From positions 1-64,000 of the forward strand of contig NZ_JAYMYJ010000086.1 in assembly GCF_035668035.1 (NCBI RefSeq): DNA of 64,000 nt. The letters run 5' to 3'. The number at the start of each line of letters is the position of its first letter. Position 1 is the first letter of the stretch. Positions 8,679 to 17,582 of this stretch are shown here, in pieces. Made by a program: the position numbers and the translations under genes. Under the pieces are notes generated by a model that ran no database searches, was not told the DNA's origin, and was given only the letters and a program-made list of their open reading frames with translations. The stretch is from Thiothrix phosphatis (GTDB taxonomy: Bacteria > Pseudomonadota > Gammaproteobacteria > Thiotrichales > Thiotrichaceae).

Positions 8679-9941
8679 TTACAAGCCTGCGTTTAGCGCG
8701 TAGGCAAACGCCCGTTCCGCCTCCGCAAACATGTCGCGGCTGGCCTGGTTGACGGTCATGACCAGATAGGCGTCCTTGTCTGGTGCATACAGCATGATTG
8801 CCCCCCAGAACCCTGCGTGCCCCCACACTTCATGGCCATTGAAAACAGCATGTTGCAAACCAAGGCCATAATTGGGGCTAATGGCCGTCAACTGCCGCAT
8901 TTCCGCCAGGGTCGCGCTGCTATGGAAGAGCTGCCCCTTCATCAATGCCCGCATGAACAGGGAAAGGTCTTCCACCGTTGACACAACCGCCCCGCTTGCC
9001 CAGGCCGCTGAAGTGTCCAAAGTGGTGGCGGTAACATCCAGGTTACGGTTGACGCCCTGGGGTATCAGGTTATAGAAATGGTGCGCGATCCGCCCACGCG
9101 CCGGTTCGAAACCTTCATGCCAGGTATTGACCATCCCCAGGCGGTTAAAAATCCTGCCCCTGTAATTGCTGGTCAGCGATTGCCCTGTCACCCGCTCAAT
9201 CACCAACCCCAGCAGCAGGTAATGGGTGTCGCTGTAATCGAAGCGGCTGCCCGGCACGAACAGCGCGTTGCGCGCCAGACCGGATTCCAAGTAATAATCC
9301 AACAAGCCCGCGCCATCCCAGTGTTTGGCGGCAAGGCCTCGCCCGGCGTTATTCAGCACATCATTGATCATCTGCGCGAACAAGCCGTTGCTGTCCTGCA
9401 CCGTTGGCGAATCGGCAATGTAGTCCCGCATCCCGGCTGTATGCTGGAGCAACTGGCGAATGGTCACACTGCCGCCAGTTTTGAAACCAGCCGTTATCTG
9501 CAAATCGTCCAGCGCATAACCGGCAGGCAGCCTGACGCCACCCAGCAGGCTGGACAGTGGCGTATCCAACGTGAAATAGCCTTCCTCCGCCAATTGCAGG
9601 ATCACGGTGGCCGTAAACACCTTGGAAATGCTTGCCACCCTGAAGGGATACGTCGTGGTCATCAATTCGCCTGTTTGCGGATTGGCTTTGCCCGCCGCCC
9701 GCAGGTAACGGTAGTTCCTTTCCGGCGACTCAAACAGCAAGGCGGTATTGACAACATCCGGCTGACCCAGGGTATTGCTGACAAACCGATCCAGATTTTC
9801 ATTTAGCCGGTTAGGCAATAGGGGGTCACCCACACGGCTTGTCACCGATGTCTGCGCCTGCCCACCCCCACATCCCGCCAGCAACAACAGCAAACCCCCA
9901 ATCCAGACCAGTAAAACCGTGCGCCATGTGCGTGTAGCCAT
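8679..9941 (-). CDS. Serine hydrolase lipoprotein, beta-lactamase/transpeptidase fold (class C-like)
   Basis: Lipoprotein of 420 aa with lipobox LLLAGC (Cys24), so probably anchored in a periplasmic-facing membrane leaflet. Motifs of the serine beta-lactamase/DD-peptidase fold are present: SISK at 104-107 (nucleophile Ser104, Lys107), YSD at 236-238 where class C enzymes have Y-x-N, and HAG at 375-377. The Asn to Asp change at the third position of the YxN motif is frequent in EstB-like esterases and DD-peptidase relatives, so true beta-lactamase activity is not implied. It could act as an esterase, a DD-carboxypeptidase or an endopeptidase. It is convergent with the protease gene at 7171. 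Confidence 0.85.
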   Translation of the reverse strand: MATRTWRTVLLVWIGGLLLLLAGCGGGQAQTSVTSRVGDPLLPNRLNENLDRFVSNTLGQPDVVNTALLFESPERNYRYLRAAGKANPQTGELMTTTYPFRVASISKVFTATVILQLAEEGYFTLDTPLSSLLGGVRLPAGYALDDLQITAGFKTGGSVTIRQLLQHTAGMRDYIADSPTVQDSNGLFAQMINDVLNNAGRGLAAKHWDGAGLLDYYLESGLARNALFVPGSRFDYSDTHYLLLGLVIERVTGQSLTSNYRGRIFNRLGMVNTWHEGFEPARGRIAHHFYNLIPQGVNRNLDVTATTLDTSAAWASGAVVSTVEDLSLFMRALMKGQLFHSSATLAEMRQLTAISPNYGLGLQHAVFNGHEVWGHAGFWGAIMLYAPDKDAYLVMTVNQASRDMFAEAERAFAYALNAGL

Positions 9942-10156
9942 CCCATCCCATCCTGTAACCCGTTGCTAATGGCTGGGATATAGGTCAGCCCCATGCACCG
10001 TGCCGTCACGCCTTGCGGCCACGGATAGGAAAAACTGATAGACGGACATAATCCAAATAAAACCTGCACCTGCTTTTAGGCGTAAATATGGAGAAAATGT
10101 GAATTCCAACCTACCCTATAGGACGATAAGGATTTATTGGCAAAGGAGATCGCTAA

Positions 10157-10726
10157 ATGTTGTGGTTATTGATTCTTGGAGTCTTGATGTGGAGCTTGGT
10201 GCACCTGTTCCCGTCCATCATGCCGGTGAAGCGCACCGAGTTGATCAGCCAGTACGGCAACCTGTATCAGGGAATATTTTCCCTGAAAATCCTCATTTCC
10301 CTGGTTCTGATCATCATCGGCTGGCGCAACACCATGCCAGAACCCATCTATGACCCACCCTCATTCGGCAGGCATGTCAATATGTTGCTGATGCTGTTCG
10401 CCATCATGCTGTTTGGCGCCTCCCACGCCAAAAGCTGGCTGCAACAAAATATCCGCCACCCTATGCTCAGTGGCGTGATTGTGTGGGGCATCGGGCACCT
10501 ATTGGCGAATGGCGACACCCGCTCACTGGTGCTGTTTGGCGGCATGACGGTGTGGGCGGCGCTTTCCATCGTCTTCATCAACAAACGGGATGAATCATGG
10601 ATGAAATCGCAAATGACGGTTACCCGCTTGGATGATTTGAAACTGCTGGCAATTAGCGTCGTGGTGTATTTGGTGCTGGTTTTCCTGCATCCATACTTTG
10701 CTGGCGTAGCCCTGATCCCACAGTAG
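10157..10726 (+). CDS. NnrU-family integral membrane protein
   Basis: Predicted inner-membrane protein of 189 aa with five to six hydrophobic helices. The segment HLFPSIMP, the conserved ARG/RHVNMLLML and FGASHAKSW regions, and GIGHLLANGD match the NnrU family (PF07298). NnrU was first described near nitric oxide and nitrite reductase genes, but most members occur, as here, with no denitrification neighbours, and their molecular function is not known. The ATG has a good AAAGGAG ribosome binding site. A strong bidirectional terminator follows at 10815-10848. Confidence 0.85.
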   Translation: MLWLLILGVLMWSLVHLFPSIMPVKRTELISQYGNLYQGIFSLKILISLVLIIIGWRNTMPEPIYDPPSFGRHVNMLLMLFAIMLFGASHAKSWLQQNIRHPMLSGVIVWGIGHLLANGDTRSLVLFGGMTVWAALSIVFINKRDESWMKSQMTVTRLDDLKLLAISVVVYLVLVFLHPYFAGVALIPQ

Positions 10727-10814
10727 GCAAGGCATGATAAACGACAATACTGCATGAAGTGGGGCGGCAGCGCCTCCATAAGCGATGGCTAAAGCTTGCT
10801 GTCCCCAGATCAAC

Positions 10815-10848
10815 AAAGCCCGGAACCAGTGTCCTGGTTCCGGGCTTT
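10815..10848. terminator. Bidirectional intrinsic terminator between nnrU-like gene and gorA
   Basis: A perfect inverted repeat, AAAGCCCGGAACCA against TGGTTCCGGGCTTT, extended by one more G-C pair, closes on a four-base loop. GC-rich stem plus a short T run on each strand fits a shared terminator for two convergent genes. Confidence 0.8.
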
Positions 10849-10904
10849 CCAAACTGTTTATGGAAGCGTCTTGTCAACAAACGCCCATTGCAAACAAAAC
10901 CCGC

Positions 10905-12269
10905 CTATTTCATCGTCACCAACTCTTCTGCACTGACCGGGTGAATGGCGATGGTGTCATCAAAGTCCTGCTTGGTCGCACCCATGCGGATGGCCACGGC
11001 GAAACCTTGCATCATTTCATCCACACCTAGGCCAATGGCATGGCAACCGACGATCTTTTCTTCTGGCCCAGTCACAACCAGTTTCATCGCGGTCTTGACC
11101 TTGTGTTTGGCGAATGAGTAATACATCGGCGTAAATTCAGTGGTGTACACCTTCACCGCATCGCCGTATTGTTCGCGGGCGGCTTCTTCCGACAAACCAA
11201 TCGTGCCAATCGGTGGATGGGTGAACATCACGGTCGGAATCAGGCTGTAATCGACTTTACGGTCTTTCATGCCGCCAAACAGACGGTCACCCAAACGACG
11301 GCCAGCAGCAATCGCAACCGGGGTCAGTTGCACACCGCGCTTGTTGATGATGTCACCAATCGCGTACACGCCTGGAACACGGGTTTCCTGATAATCAGTC
11401 ACATCGATGAAACCGCCTGGAGCCAGTTCCAGACCAATGTTTTCCAAGCCGATATTGTCAGTATTCGGCACACGGCCAATCGCCCACAGAACCTGGTCGA
11501 GATCCGTCAGGGTGCTGCCATCTGCATACTGGATGGTCAATTTGCCATCCGCCTGCTTTTCGACACTGGCGATCTTGTCGTTGTCATTGAACAGGATGCC
11601 ATCGGCTTCCATTTGTGTACGCAGGGTTTTCTGCATCAGGCTGTCGAAACCGATCAGAACCGGGAAGCCCTGGTGCAGCATGTGGGTACGTGTTCCCAAC
11701 GCATTCAGCACACCTGCCAATTCCAAAGCAATGTAACCACCACCGACGACAGCCACTTTCTGAGGCTGTTCTTCCAGCTCAAAAAAACCGTCGGAGGTGA
11801 TGCCGTATTCCGCGCCCGGAATATTGGTCGGCATAACCGGGCGTCCGCCGGTAGAAATCACAATATGGTCAGCCGTGTATTTGGCGCCATCGACTTCCAG
11901 CGTTTTGGCATCCACAAAGCGCGCCGAACCTTCAATCAGGTCAACGCCCAGTTCAGCGAGGAAACTCTCCAGATACCAGTCGTTGATGCCTGCGATCATG
12001 TTTTCGCGCTTGGTCACCAGCTTGGCCCAATCCAGCTTGCCGGGAACCGTGGCAAAACCGTAGTCCTGTGCTTCATGCTGCGCATAAGCCAGATTGGCGG
12101 CGAACCACATGACTTTCTTCGGTACGCAGCCGCGATTGACACAAGTGCCGCCGAGATCTTCCTGCACTTCTATCACTGCGCATTTCGCGCCATGCTTCGC
12201 TGCCTTTTCCACCACCGACAAGCCGCCGCTGCCTGCGCCGATGGCGATTAAATCGTAATGTTGGCTCAT
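10905..12269 (-). CDS. gorA: Glutathione-disulfide reductase
   Basis: FAD-dependent disulfide reductase, 454 aa, that uses NADPH to reduce GSSG to GSH in the cytoplasm. FAD-binding GAGSGGLS lies at residues 11-18, the redox pair is Cys43/Cys48 in GGTCVNRGCVPKK, the NADPH-binding GGGYIALE is near 170, and the catalytic HPVSAEE is near the C-terminus. Length matches E. coli Gor (450 aa). The ATG at 12269 has a GGAGGG five bases upstream; a longer in-frame reading to 12317 lacks any family similarity. It lies directly downstream of the peroxiredoxin-glutaredoxin fusion gene and probably regenerates the GSH that enzyme consumes. Confidence 0.96.
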   Translation of the reverse strand: MSQHYDLIAIGAGSGGLSVVEKAAKHGAKCAVIEVQEDLGGTCVNRGCVPKKVMWFAANLAYAQHEAQDYGFATVPGKLDWAKLVTKRENMIAGINDWYLESFLAELGVDLIEGSARFVDAKTLEVDGAKYTADHIVISTGGRPVMPTNIPGAEYGITSDGFFELEEQPQKVAVVGGGYIALELAGVLNALGTRTHMLHQGFPVLIGFDSLMQKTLRTQMEADGILFNDNDKIASVEKQADGKLTIQYADGSTLTDLDQVLWAIGRVPNTDNIGLENIGLELAPGGFIDVTDYQETRVPGVYAIGDIINKRGVQLTPVAIAAGRRLGDRLFGGMKDRKVDYSLIPTVMFTHPPIGTIGLSEEAAREQYGDAVKVYTTEFTPMYYSFAKHKVKTAMKLVVTGPEEKIVGCHAIGLGVDEMMQGFAVAIRMGATKQDFDDTIAIHPVSAEELVTMK

Positions 12270-12307
12270 GCTGCCCTCCATCTTGCTATTGTGTCCAGAC
12301 TTGGGTA

Positions 12308-12332
12308 GGCAACGCACAAAACGTGCGTTGCC
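12308..12332. repeat. Perfect inverted repeat between the Prx-Grx gene and gorA
   Basis: GGCAACGCAC and GTGCGTTGCC form a perfect ten-base-pair stem with a five-base loop. No T run follows on the minus strand, so it is not a standard terminator. It may be an attenuator, an mRNA-stabilising or processing element, or a protein site. Confidence 0.6.
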
Positions 12333-12342
12333 CCGACTGGAA

Positions 12343-13077
12343 TCAACGTGCTTTCAGCCACGCTTCCAGTTTGTCTGACCCACCAATCAACTCACCGTTA
12401 ACGAATACCTGTGGAACCATATCGACGCCAGCAACGGCGCGCAAGGTCTGGTTCTTGTAGTCACGGTTCAACACCAGTTCGTCGAAGTCGATGCCAGCAT
12501 CATGCAGCATGCCTTTGGCGCGTGCGCAAAATGGGCAACCAGGACGGGTGAAGACGGTGACGTCCAGTGGGGCAGCCGCTTCCGGCGCAATGTAAGCCAG
12601 CATGGTGTCCGCATCGGAAACTTCAAACGGGTCGCCCGGCTTGTTTGGTTCGATGAACATTTTGTCGACCACACCATCTTTCACCAGCATGGAATAACGC
12701 CAAGAACGCTTGCCGAAACCAAGATCATTTTTGTCAACCAGCAAGCCCATACCGTCGGTAAAATCACCGTTGCCATCCGGGATGAAAGTGATCTTGTCGG
12801 CTTCCTGATCCACTTTCCACTCGTTCATGACGAAAGTGTCGTTGACAGACATGCAAATGATTTCATCAACGCCGTACTTTTTGAAAGTGTCCGCCAACTG
12901 GTTGTAGCGCGGCACATGGGTGGAAGAACAGGTCGGCGTGAAAGCACCGGGCAGGGAGAACACGATTACGGTTTTGCCTGCAAACAGGTCGTCACTTTTG
13001 ACATCAACCCACTCATGGTTCTGACGGGTGCGGAAGGTGACACTTGGCACTTTCTGGCCTTCTTTGTTTGGAAACAT
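12343..13077 (-). CDS. Hybrid peroxiredoxin-glutaredoxin (PrxV-Grx fusion)
   Basis: Two-domain thiol peroxidase of 244 aa. The N-terminal domain (about 1-165) is an AhpE/Prx5-type peroxiredoxin with peroxidatic Cys50 in GAFTPTCSSTHVPRY; the C-terminal domain (about 170-244) is a glutaredoxin with Cys181-Pro-Phe-Cys184 and the GSH-binding VPQVFVNGELIGG. Such fusions, characterised in Haemophilus influenzae and Chromatium, reduce peroxides at the expense of glutathione. The ATG at 13077 has AAGGAG seven bases upstream; an in-frame TTG two codons earlier is less likely. gorA follows after a 73-base gap, so enzyme and GSH regeneration may be co-expressed. Confidence 0.95.
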   Translation of the reverse strand: MFPNKEGQKVPSVTFRTRQNHEWVDVKSDDLFAGKTVIVFSLPGAFTPTCSSTHVPRYNQLADTFKKYGVDEIICMSVNDTFVMNEWKVDQEADKITFIPDGNGDFTDGMGLLVDKNDLGFGKRSWRYSMLVKDGVVDKMFIEPNKPGDPFEVSDADTMLAYIAPEAAAPLDVTVFTRPGCPFCARAKGMLHDAGIDFDELVLNRDYKNQTLRAVAGVDMVPQVFVNGELIGGSDKLEAWLKAR

Positions 13078-13137
13078 CTTCAATCTCCTTGAATTGATTT
13101 ATCTCAAATGATCTGTAAAAGTTATCGTATGTGGCGC

Positions 13138-13165
13138 AGTATAAGCAGACATCAATAGGATTCAA
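13138..13165 (-). promoter_or_regulatory. Candidate sigma70 promoter of the Prx-Grx gene
   Basis: On the minus strand TTGAAT is followed after 16 bases by TATACT. Start of transcription would fall near 13131, leaving about 54 bases of leader before the ATG at 13077. The atp terminator just upstream supports a separate transcript. Confidence 0.5.
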
Positions 13166-13222
13166 AGCAGAATGTTTCAAACGTTGCGTTCTATTTAATG
13201 GAATAGAAAGGCCAATGCCGCC

Positions 13223-13257
13223 AAATAAAAAGGCTCCCTGAAGGAGCCTTTTTATTT
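13223..13257. terminator. Intrinsic terminator of the atp operon
   Basis: Fifteen-base-pair perfect inverted repeat with GGCTCC/GGAGCC core, five-base loop and flanking A and T runs. It lies 19 bases beyond the atpC stop codon and on the minus strand ends in TTTTTATTT, as expected for the end of the operon. Confidence 0.9.
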
Positions 13258-13275
13258 CGTCAGACTTGCAAAATC

Positions 13276-13707
13276 TTAATGATGACCGCGAGCCTTGCCG
13301 ATACGGTGCAACATTTCCAATTGCGCCTTGGCAGCTTCCAGTTCGGCCTGGATGGTCTCGTAATCGAGATCTTCCGGGTCTTTGCCAGCCAGCGCATCCT
13401 GCGCCTGCTTCATGGCTTCCTGGGCAGCCTGTTCGTCGAGGTCTTCCGCACGCATACCGGTATCAGCCAATACCGTCACGATATGCGGCTGGACTTCCAG
13501 TACACCACCAGAGACAAACAATGAAGCAAAGTTGCCTTCTTCGGTCTTGTACTGAAGCTCACCAGCCCGCAAACGGGAAATCAGCTGGGAGTGACGCGGG
13601 AGGATACCCAAATCACCCAGCACACCCGGTGCGATGACTTCTTCAACCGTACCGGAGAACAACTTCTGTTCCGCCGTTACCACGTCCAGATGCATTGTCA
13701 TAGCCAT
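13276..13707 (-). CDS. atpC: F1 ATP synthase subunit epsilon
   Basis: Subunit epsilon, 143 aa, part of the central stalk and inhibitor of ATP hydrolysis. The N-terminal beta-sandwich begins MTMHLDVVTAEQKLFSG and holds GELGILPRHSQL-like PGVLGDLGILPRHSQLISRL; the C-terminal part is the two-helix hairpin rich in Ala and Glu. AGGAGGG precedes the ATG. It is the last gene of the atp operon, starting 15 bases after atpD, and is followed by a strong terminator. Confidence 0.97.
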   Translation of the reverse strand: MAMTMHLDVVTAEQKLFSGTVEEVIAPGVLGDLGILPRHSQLISRLRAGELQYKTEEGNFASLFVSGGVLEVQPHIVTVLADTGMRAEDLDEQAAQEAMKQAQDALAGKDPEDLDYETIQAELEAAKAQLEMLHRIGKARGHH

Positions 13708-13722
13708 AGTGAGCCCTCCTGA

Positions 13723-15099
13723 TTAGAGCTTGCCGGCTTTCTCGACAGCTTCTTCAATCGACCCAACCATGTAGAACGCACCTTCCGGCAGGTGATCGTA
13801 CTCACCATTCAGGATAGCTTTAAAGCCCGCCAGCGTGTCTTTCAAGGTGACGTATTTGCCTGGCGCGCCAGTAAACACTTCCGCCACGAAGAACGGCTGG
13901 GACAGGAAACGCTGGATACGGCGGGCGCGGCCAACGACTTTCTTGTCATCTTCGGAAAGTTCATCCATACCGAGGATCGCGATGATGTCTTGCAGCTCCT
14001 TGTAGCGCTGCAATACACCCTGCACCGAACGGGCGGTGTCATAGTGATCCTTGCCCACAACCAGCGGGTCAAGCTGGCGGGATGTGGAATCCAGTGGGTC
14101 TACCGCAGGGTAGATACCGAGTTCCGCAACGTTACGGGACAGTACCAAGGTCGCATCCAAGTGGGCGAAGGTGGTTGCCGGGGACGGGTCAGTCAGGTCA
14201 TCCGCAGGTACGTATACGGCCTGGAATGAAGTGATGGAGCCGGTCTTGGTGGAAGTGATACGCTCCTGCAGGGCACCCATCTCTTCCGCCAGTGTTGGCT
14301 GATAACCTACCGCAGATGGCATACGACCCAGCAGTGCGGACACTTCTGTACCCGCCAGAGTGTAACGGTAGATGTTGTCAACGAACATCAGTACGTCACG
14401 GCCTTCATCACGGAAGTATTCCGCCATGGTCAAGCCGGTCAATGCCACACGCAGACGGTTGCCTGGTGGTTCGTTCATCTGACCGTAAACCAGTGCCACC
14501 TTGTCGATAACGCCGCCTTCCGTCATTTCATGGTAGAAGTCGTTACCTTCACGGGTACGCTCACCAACACCTGCGAATACAGACAAACCACTGTGCTGCT
14601 TGGCGATGTTGTTGATCAGTTCCATCAGGGTAACGGTCTTACCTACACCCGCACCACCGAACAGACCGATTTTACCACCCTTGGCGATTGGCATGATCAG
14701 GTCGATAACCTTGATGCCCGTTTCCAGGATGTCGATGCTGGCTGCCTGCTCTTCATAGCTTGGTGGCGGACGATGGATAGGCATTTTGACTTCGCTCGCC
14801 ACAGGGCCAGCGTTATCAACCGGGTTGCCCAGCACATCCATGATGCGGCCAAGCGTGCCCTGACCTACCGGCACAGAGATTGGTGCGCCAGTGTTGTCTA
14901 CTTTCATCCCGCGTTTGAGGCCGTCAGACGTCCCCATCGCGATCGTGCGTACAATGCCATCGCCCAACTGCTGCTGGACTTCCAGGGTCAGGCCCTGGTC
15001 GGCTACTGTCAACGCATCGTACACAGCCGGAACGGCATTACGCGGAAACTCCACGTCGACGACCGCGCCGATGATTTCTATGATGTTTCCAGTACTCAA
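13723..15099 (-). CDS. atpD: F1 ATP synthase subunit beta
   Basis: Catalytic subunit, 458 aa. The Walker A loop GGAGVGKTVTL is near residues 147-157, the catalytic glutamate is in GERTREGNDFYHEM near 180, and the DELSEDDKKVV segment near the C-terminus is the DELSEED motif that contacts gamma. The sequence reads like that of E. coli and Pseudomonas AtpD almost throughout (FVDNIYRYTLAGTEVSALLG), which supports gammaproteobacterial origin. Located between atpG and atpC in the standard order. Confidence 0.98.
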   Translation of the reverse strand: MSTGNIIEIIGAVVDVEFPRNAVPAVYDALTVADQGLTLEVQQQLGDGIVRTIAMGTSDGLKRGMKVDNTGAPISVPVGQGTLGRIMDVLGNPVDNAGPVASEVKMPIHRPPPSYEEQAASIDILETGIKVIDLIMPIAKGGKIGLFGGAGVGKTVTLMELINNIAKQHSGLSVFAGVGERTREGNDFYHEMTEGGVIDKVALVYGQMNEPPGNRLRVALTGLTMAEYFRDEGRDVLMFVDNIYRYTLAGTEVSALLGRMPSAVGYQPTLAEEMGALQERITSTKTGSITSFQAVYVPADDLTDPSPATTFAHLDATLVLSRNVAELGIYPAVDPLDSTSRQLDPLVVGKDHYDTARSVQGVLQRYKELQDIIAILGMDELSEDDKKVVGRARRIQRFLSQPFFVAEVFTGAPGKYVTLKDTLAGFKAILNGEYDHLPEGAFYMVGSIEEAVEKAGKL

Positions 15100-15140
15100 T
15101 TGATAGTACCTCTTAAAAAATAATAAATCCGTAACAGCCG

Positions 15141-15998
15141 TTAGACCGCCGCTGCACCGCCGACGATTTCCGAGATTTCCTGCGTGATCGCTGCCTGACG
15201 AGCCTTGTTGTATACCAGCTTAAGCTCGTTGATGAGCTTACCTGCGTTGTCGGAAGCGCTTTTCATCGCAACCATACGTGCCGACATTTCGCAGGCGACG
15301 TTTTCAACAACACCCTGATACACCAGGGACTCAACATAGCGCTGCATCAAAGCGTCGATAACCTCTTTGGACTCCGGCTCGTAAATGTAGTCCCAATGGT
15401 GTTTGATTGAGTTCTCATCAGATGGCACAACCGGAATGAGCTGGCTCACCCGCGGTTTCTGCGTCATGCTGTTGACGAATTCATTTTCCACCAAGAACAA
15501 ACGGTCAATACGGCCTTCGTCGTAGGCGTCGAGCATTACCTTGATCGTACCGATCATGTCCGCAACGCGTGGCTGGTCACCCATATGGGTCTTCTGGGCC
15601 ACAATTCCGTAACGCTTGAACGCAGCAGCCGCTTTGTTGCCCAGCACGCAAATGTCGACTTCGACATTCTGTTCGCGCCATTGGGCAATATTTTGCAGCG
15701 CCGCTTTGAACAGGTTGACGTTAAGGCCGCCACACAAACCACGGTCTGTGGAAATGATGACATAGCCAACACGTTTGACTGTTTCACGCTCTTGCGTGTA
15801 AGGATGCTTGTATTCCAGATGGCCATGCGCCAAATGGCCTACCACTTGACGCATCTTGTCGGCATAGGGGCGGCTTGCATTCATCCGGTCTTGCGCACGG
15901 CGCATTTTGGAGGCTGCAACCATCTGCATCGCTTTGGTGATCTTACGAGTATTCTGGATACTCTTGATCTGCGCGCGTATTTCCTTACCACTTGCCAT
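15141..15998 (-). CDS. atpG: F1 ATP synthase subunit gamma
   Basis: Central rotor shaft subunit, 285 aa. The N-terminal helix MASGKEIRAQIKSIQNTRKI and KAMQMVAASKMRRAQ are near-invariant, as is the C-terminal helix with ARMVAMKSASDNAGKLI and YNKARQAAITQEI. These two helices form the coiled coil inside the alpha3-beta3 ring. It starts 15 bases after atpA on the same strand with a GGAGG ribosome binding site. Confidence 0.97.
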   Translation of the reverse strand: MASGKEIRAQIKSIQNTRKITKAMQMVAASKMRRAQDRMNASRPYADKMRQVVGHLAHGHLEYKHPYTQERETVKRVGYVIISTDRGLCGGLNVNLFKAALQNIAQWREQNVEVDICVLGNKAAAAFKRYGIVAQKTHMGDQPRVADMIGTIKVMLDAYDEGRIDRLFLVENEFVNSMTQKPRVSQLIPVVPSDENSIKHHWDYIYEPESKEVIDALMQRYVESLVYQGVVENVACEMSARMVAMKSASDNAGKLINELKLVYNKARQAAITQEISEIVGGAAAV

Positions 15999-16013
15999 GG
16001 GATTTACCTCCCA

Positions 16014-17555
16014 TTACCAGGTGTTGGTGGACTTGAAGGTATCAAGCGCTTTTTTCATAGCCGAGGCGATTTCGTCATTGTAATCACCTTTATCGTTGAT
16101 CTTGTCCAGCAACTCTTTTTGGGAAGAGCGCAGGTAGCTCAACATGGCTGCCTCAAAATCCACAACCTTCTTCGCATCCACATCATCCAGATAGCCTTCA
16201 TTGGCTGCGTACAGCGAGAATGCCATTTCAGCGACAGTCATGGGCGCAAACTGAGCCTGTTTCATCAGTTCAGTTACACGTTGGCCACGCGCCAACTGTT
16301 TACGGGTGCCTTCGTCGAGGTCGGAAGCAAACTGGGAGAACGCCGCCAACTCACGGTACTGAGCCAGAGCTAGACGAACACCACCACCCAACTTCTTGAT
16401 GATCTTGGTCTGAGCAGAACCACCTACACGGGATACGGACAAACCAGCGTTGATCGCAGGACGGATACCCGCGTTGAACAGGTCAGTTTCCAGGAAAATC
16501 TGACCGTCGGTAATGGAGATTACGTTGGTCGGAACGAACGCGGAAACGTCACCCGCCTGGGTTTCAATGATAGGCAGAGCAGTCAGGGAACCGGTCTTGC
16601 CTTTCACTTCACCGTTGGTGAAAGCTTCAACATAGTCAGCGTTGACACGCGCTGCACGTTCCAACAGACGGGAGTGCAGGTAGAAAACGTCACCCGGATA
16701 AGCTTCACGGCCTGGTGGGCGGCGCAGCAACAGGGAAACCTGACGGTATGCCCAAGCTTGCTTAGTCAGGTCATCATAAATGATCAGCGCGTCTTCACCA
16801 CGGTCACGGAAGTATTCACCCATGGTGCAGCCGGTGTACGGAGCCAGATACTGCATGGAAGCAGGATCAGCAGCCGCCGCAGCAACAACAGTGGTAAATT
16901 CCATCGCACCGTGCTCTTCCAACTTACGTACAACGTTAGCGATGGAAGAAGATTTCTGGCCTACCGCAACGTAAATACATTTTACGCCGGTGCCTTTCTG
17001 GTTGATGATGGTGTCAACGGCAACCGCAGTCTTACCAGTCTGACGGTCACCGATGATCAGTTCGCGCTGACCACGACCGATTGGCACCATGGCGTCCAAC
17101 GCCTTGATACCGGTTTGCAATGGCTGGTCAACCGATTTACGCTCGATAACGCCTGGAGCGATACGTTCAACAGGAGCGAAGCCGTCATTATCAACCGGGC
17201 CTTTGCCATCGATTGGATTGCCCAGGGAATCGACAACGCGACCCAGCAGGCCACGACCGACCGGAACTTCCAGAATACGGCCTGTACATTTTACGGTGTC
17301 GCCTTCAGTGATTGACTTATAATCACCGAGAACGACCGCACCGACAGAATCACGCTCAAGGTTCAGAGCCAGCCCGTAAGAGCCGTTGGAGAACTCGATC
17401 ATCTCACCGGACATGACGTCGCCCAGACCATGCAGGCGAACGATACCATCCGTTACGGAGACAACAGTACCCTCTGTGCGTGCTTCAGCGCCGGCTTCGA
17501 AGCTGCTGATGCGCTTCTTGATCAGATCACTGATTTCAGTTGGGTTAAGTTGCAT
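16014..17555 (-). CDS. atpA: F1 ATP synthase subunit alpha
   Basis: Non-catalytic nucleotide-binding subunit, 513 aa. It begins MQLNPTEISDLIKKRI, as in other gammaproteobacteria; Walker A GDRQTGKTAVAVD is near residues 169-181, and the signature PAINAGLSVSRVGGSAQ near 370 holds the arginine finger. Length equals that of E. coli AtpA (513 aa). Standard operon position between atpH and atpG. Confidence 0.98.
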   Translation of the reverse strand: MQLNPTEISDLIKKRISSFEAGAEARTEGTVVSVTDGIVRLHGLGDVMSGEMIEFSNGSYGLALNLERDSVGAVVLGDYKSITEGDTVKCTGRILEVPVGRGLLGRVVDSLGNPIDGKGPVDNDGFAPVERIAPGVIERKSVDQPLQTGIKALDAMVPIGRGQRELIIGDRQTGKTAVAVDTIINQKGTGVKCIYVAVGQKSSSIANVVRKLEEHGAMEFTTVVAAAAADPASMQYLAPYTGCTMGEYFRDRGEDALIIYDDLTKQAWAYRQVSLLLRRPPGREAYPGDVFYLHSRLLERAARVNADYVEAFTNGEVKGKTGSLTALPIIETQAGDVSAFVPTNVISITDGQIFLETDLFNAGIRPAINAGLSVSRVGGSAQTKIIKKLGGGVRLALAQYRELAAFSQFASDLDEGTRKQLARGQRVTELMKQAQFAPMTVAEMAFSLYAANEGYLDDVDAKKVVDFEAAMLSYLRSSQKELLDKINDKGDYNDEIASAMKKALDTFKSTNTW

Positions 17556-17582
17556 GTGCTATTCCTCAATTATCGGGCTGGC

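Noticed and set aside
11169..12251. 360-codon plus-strand open frame
   Set aside because: Lies opposite gorA with no recognisable domain; a shadow.
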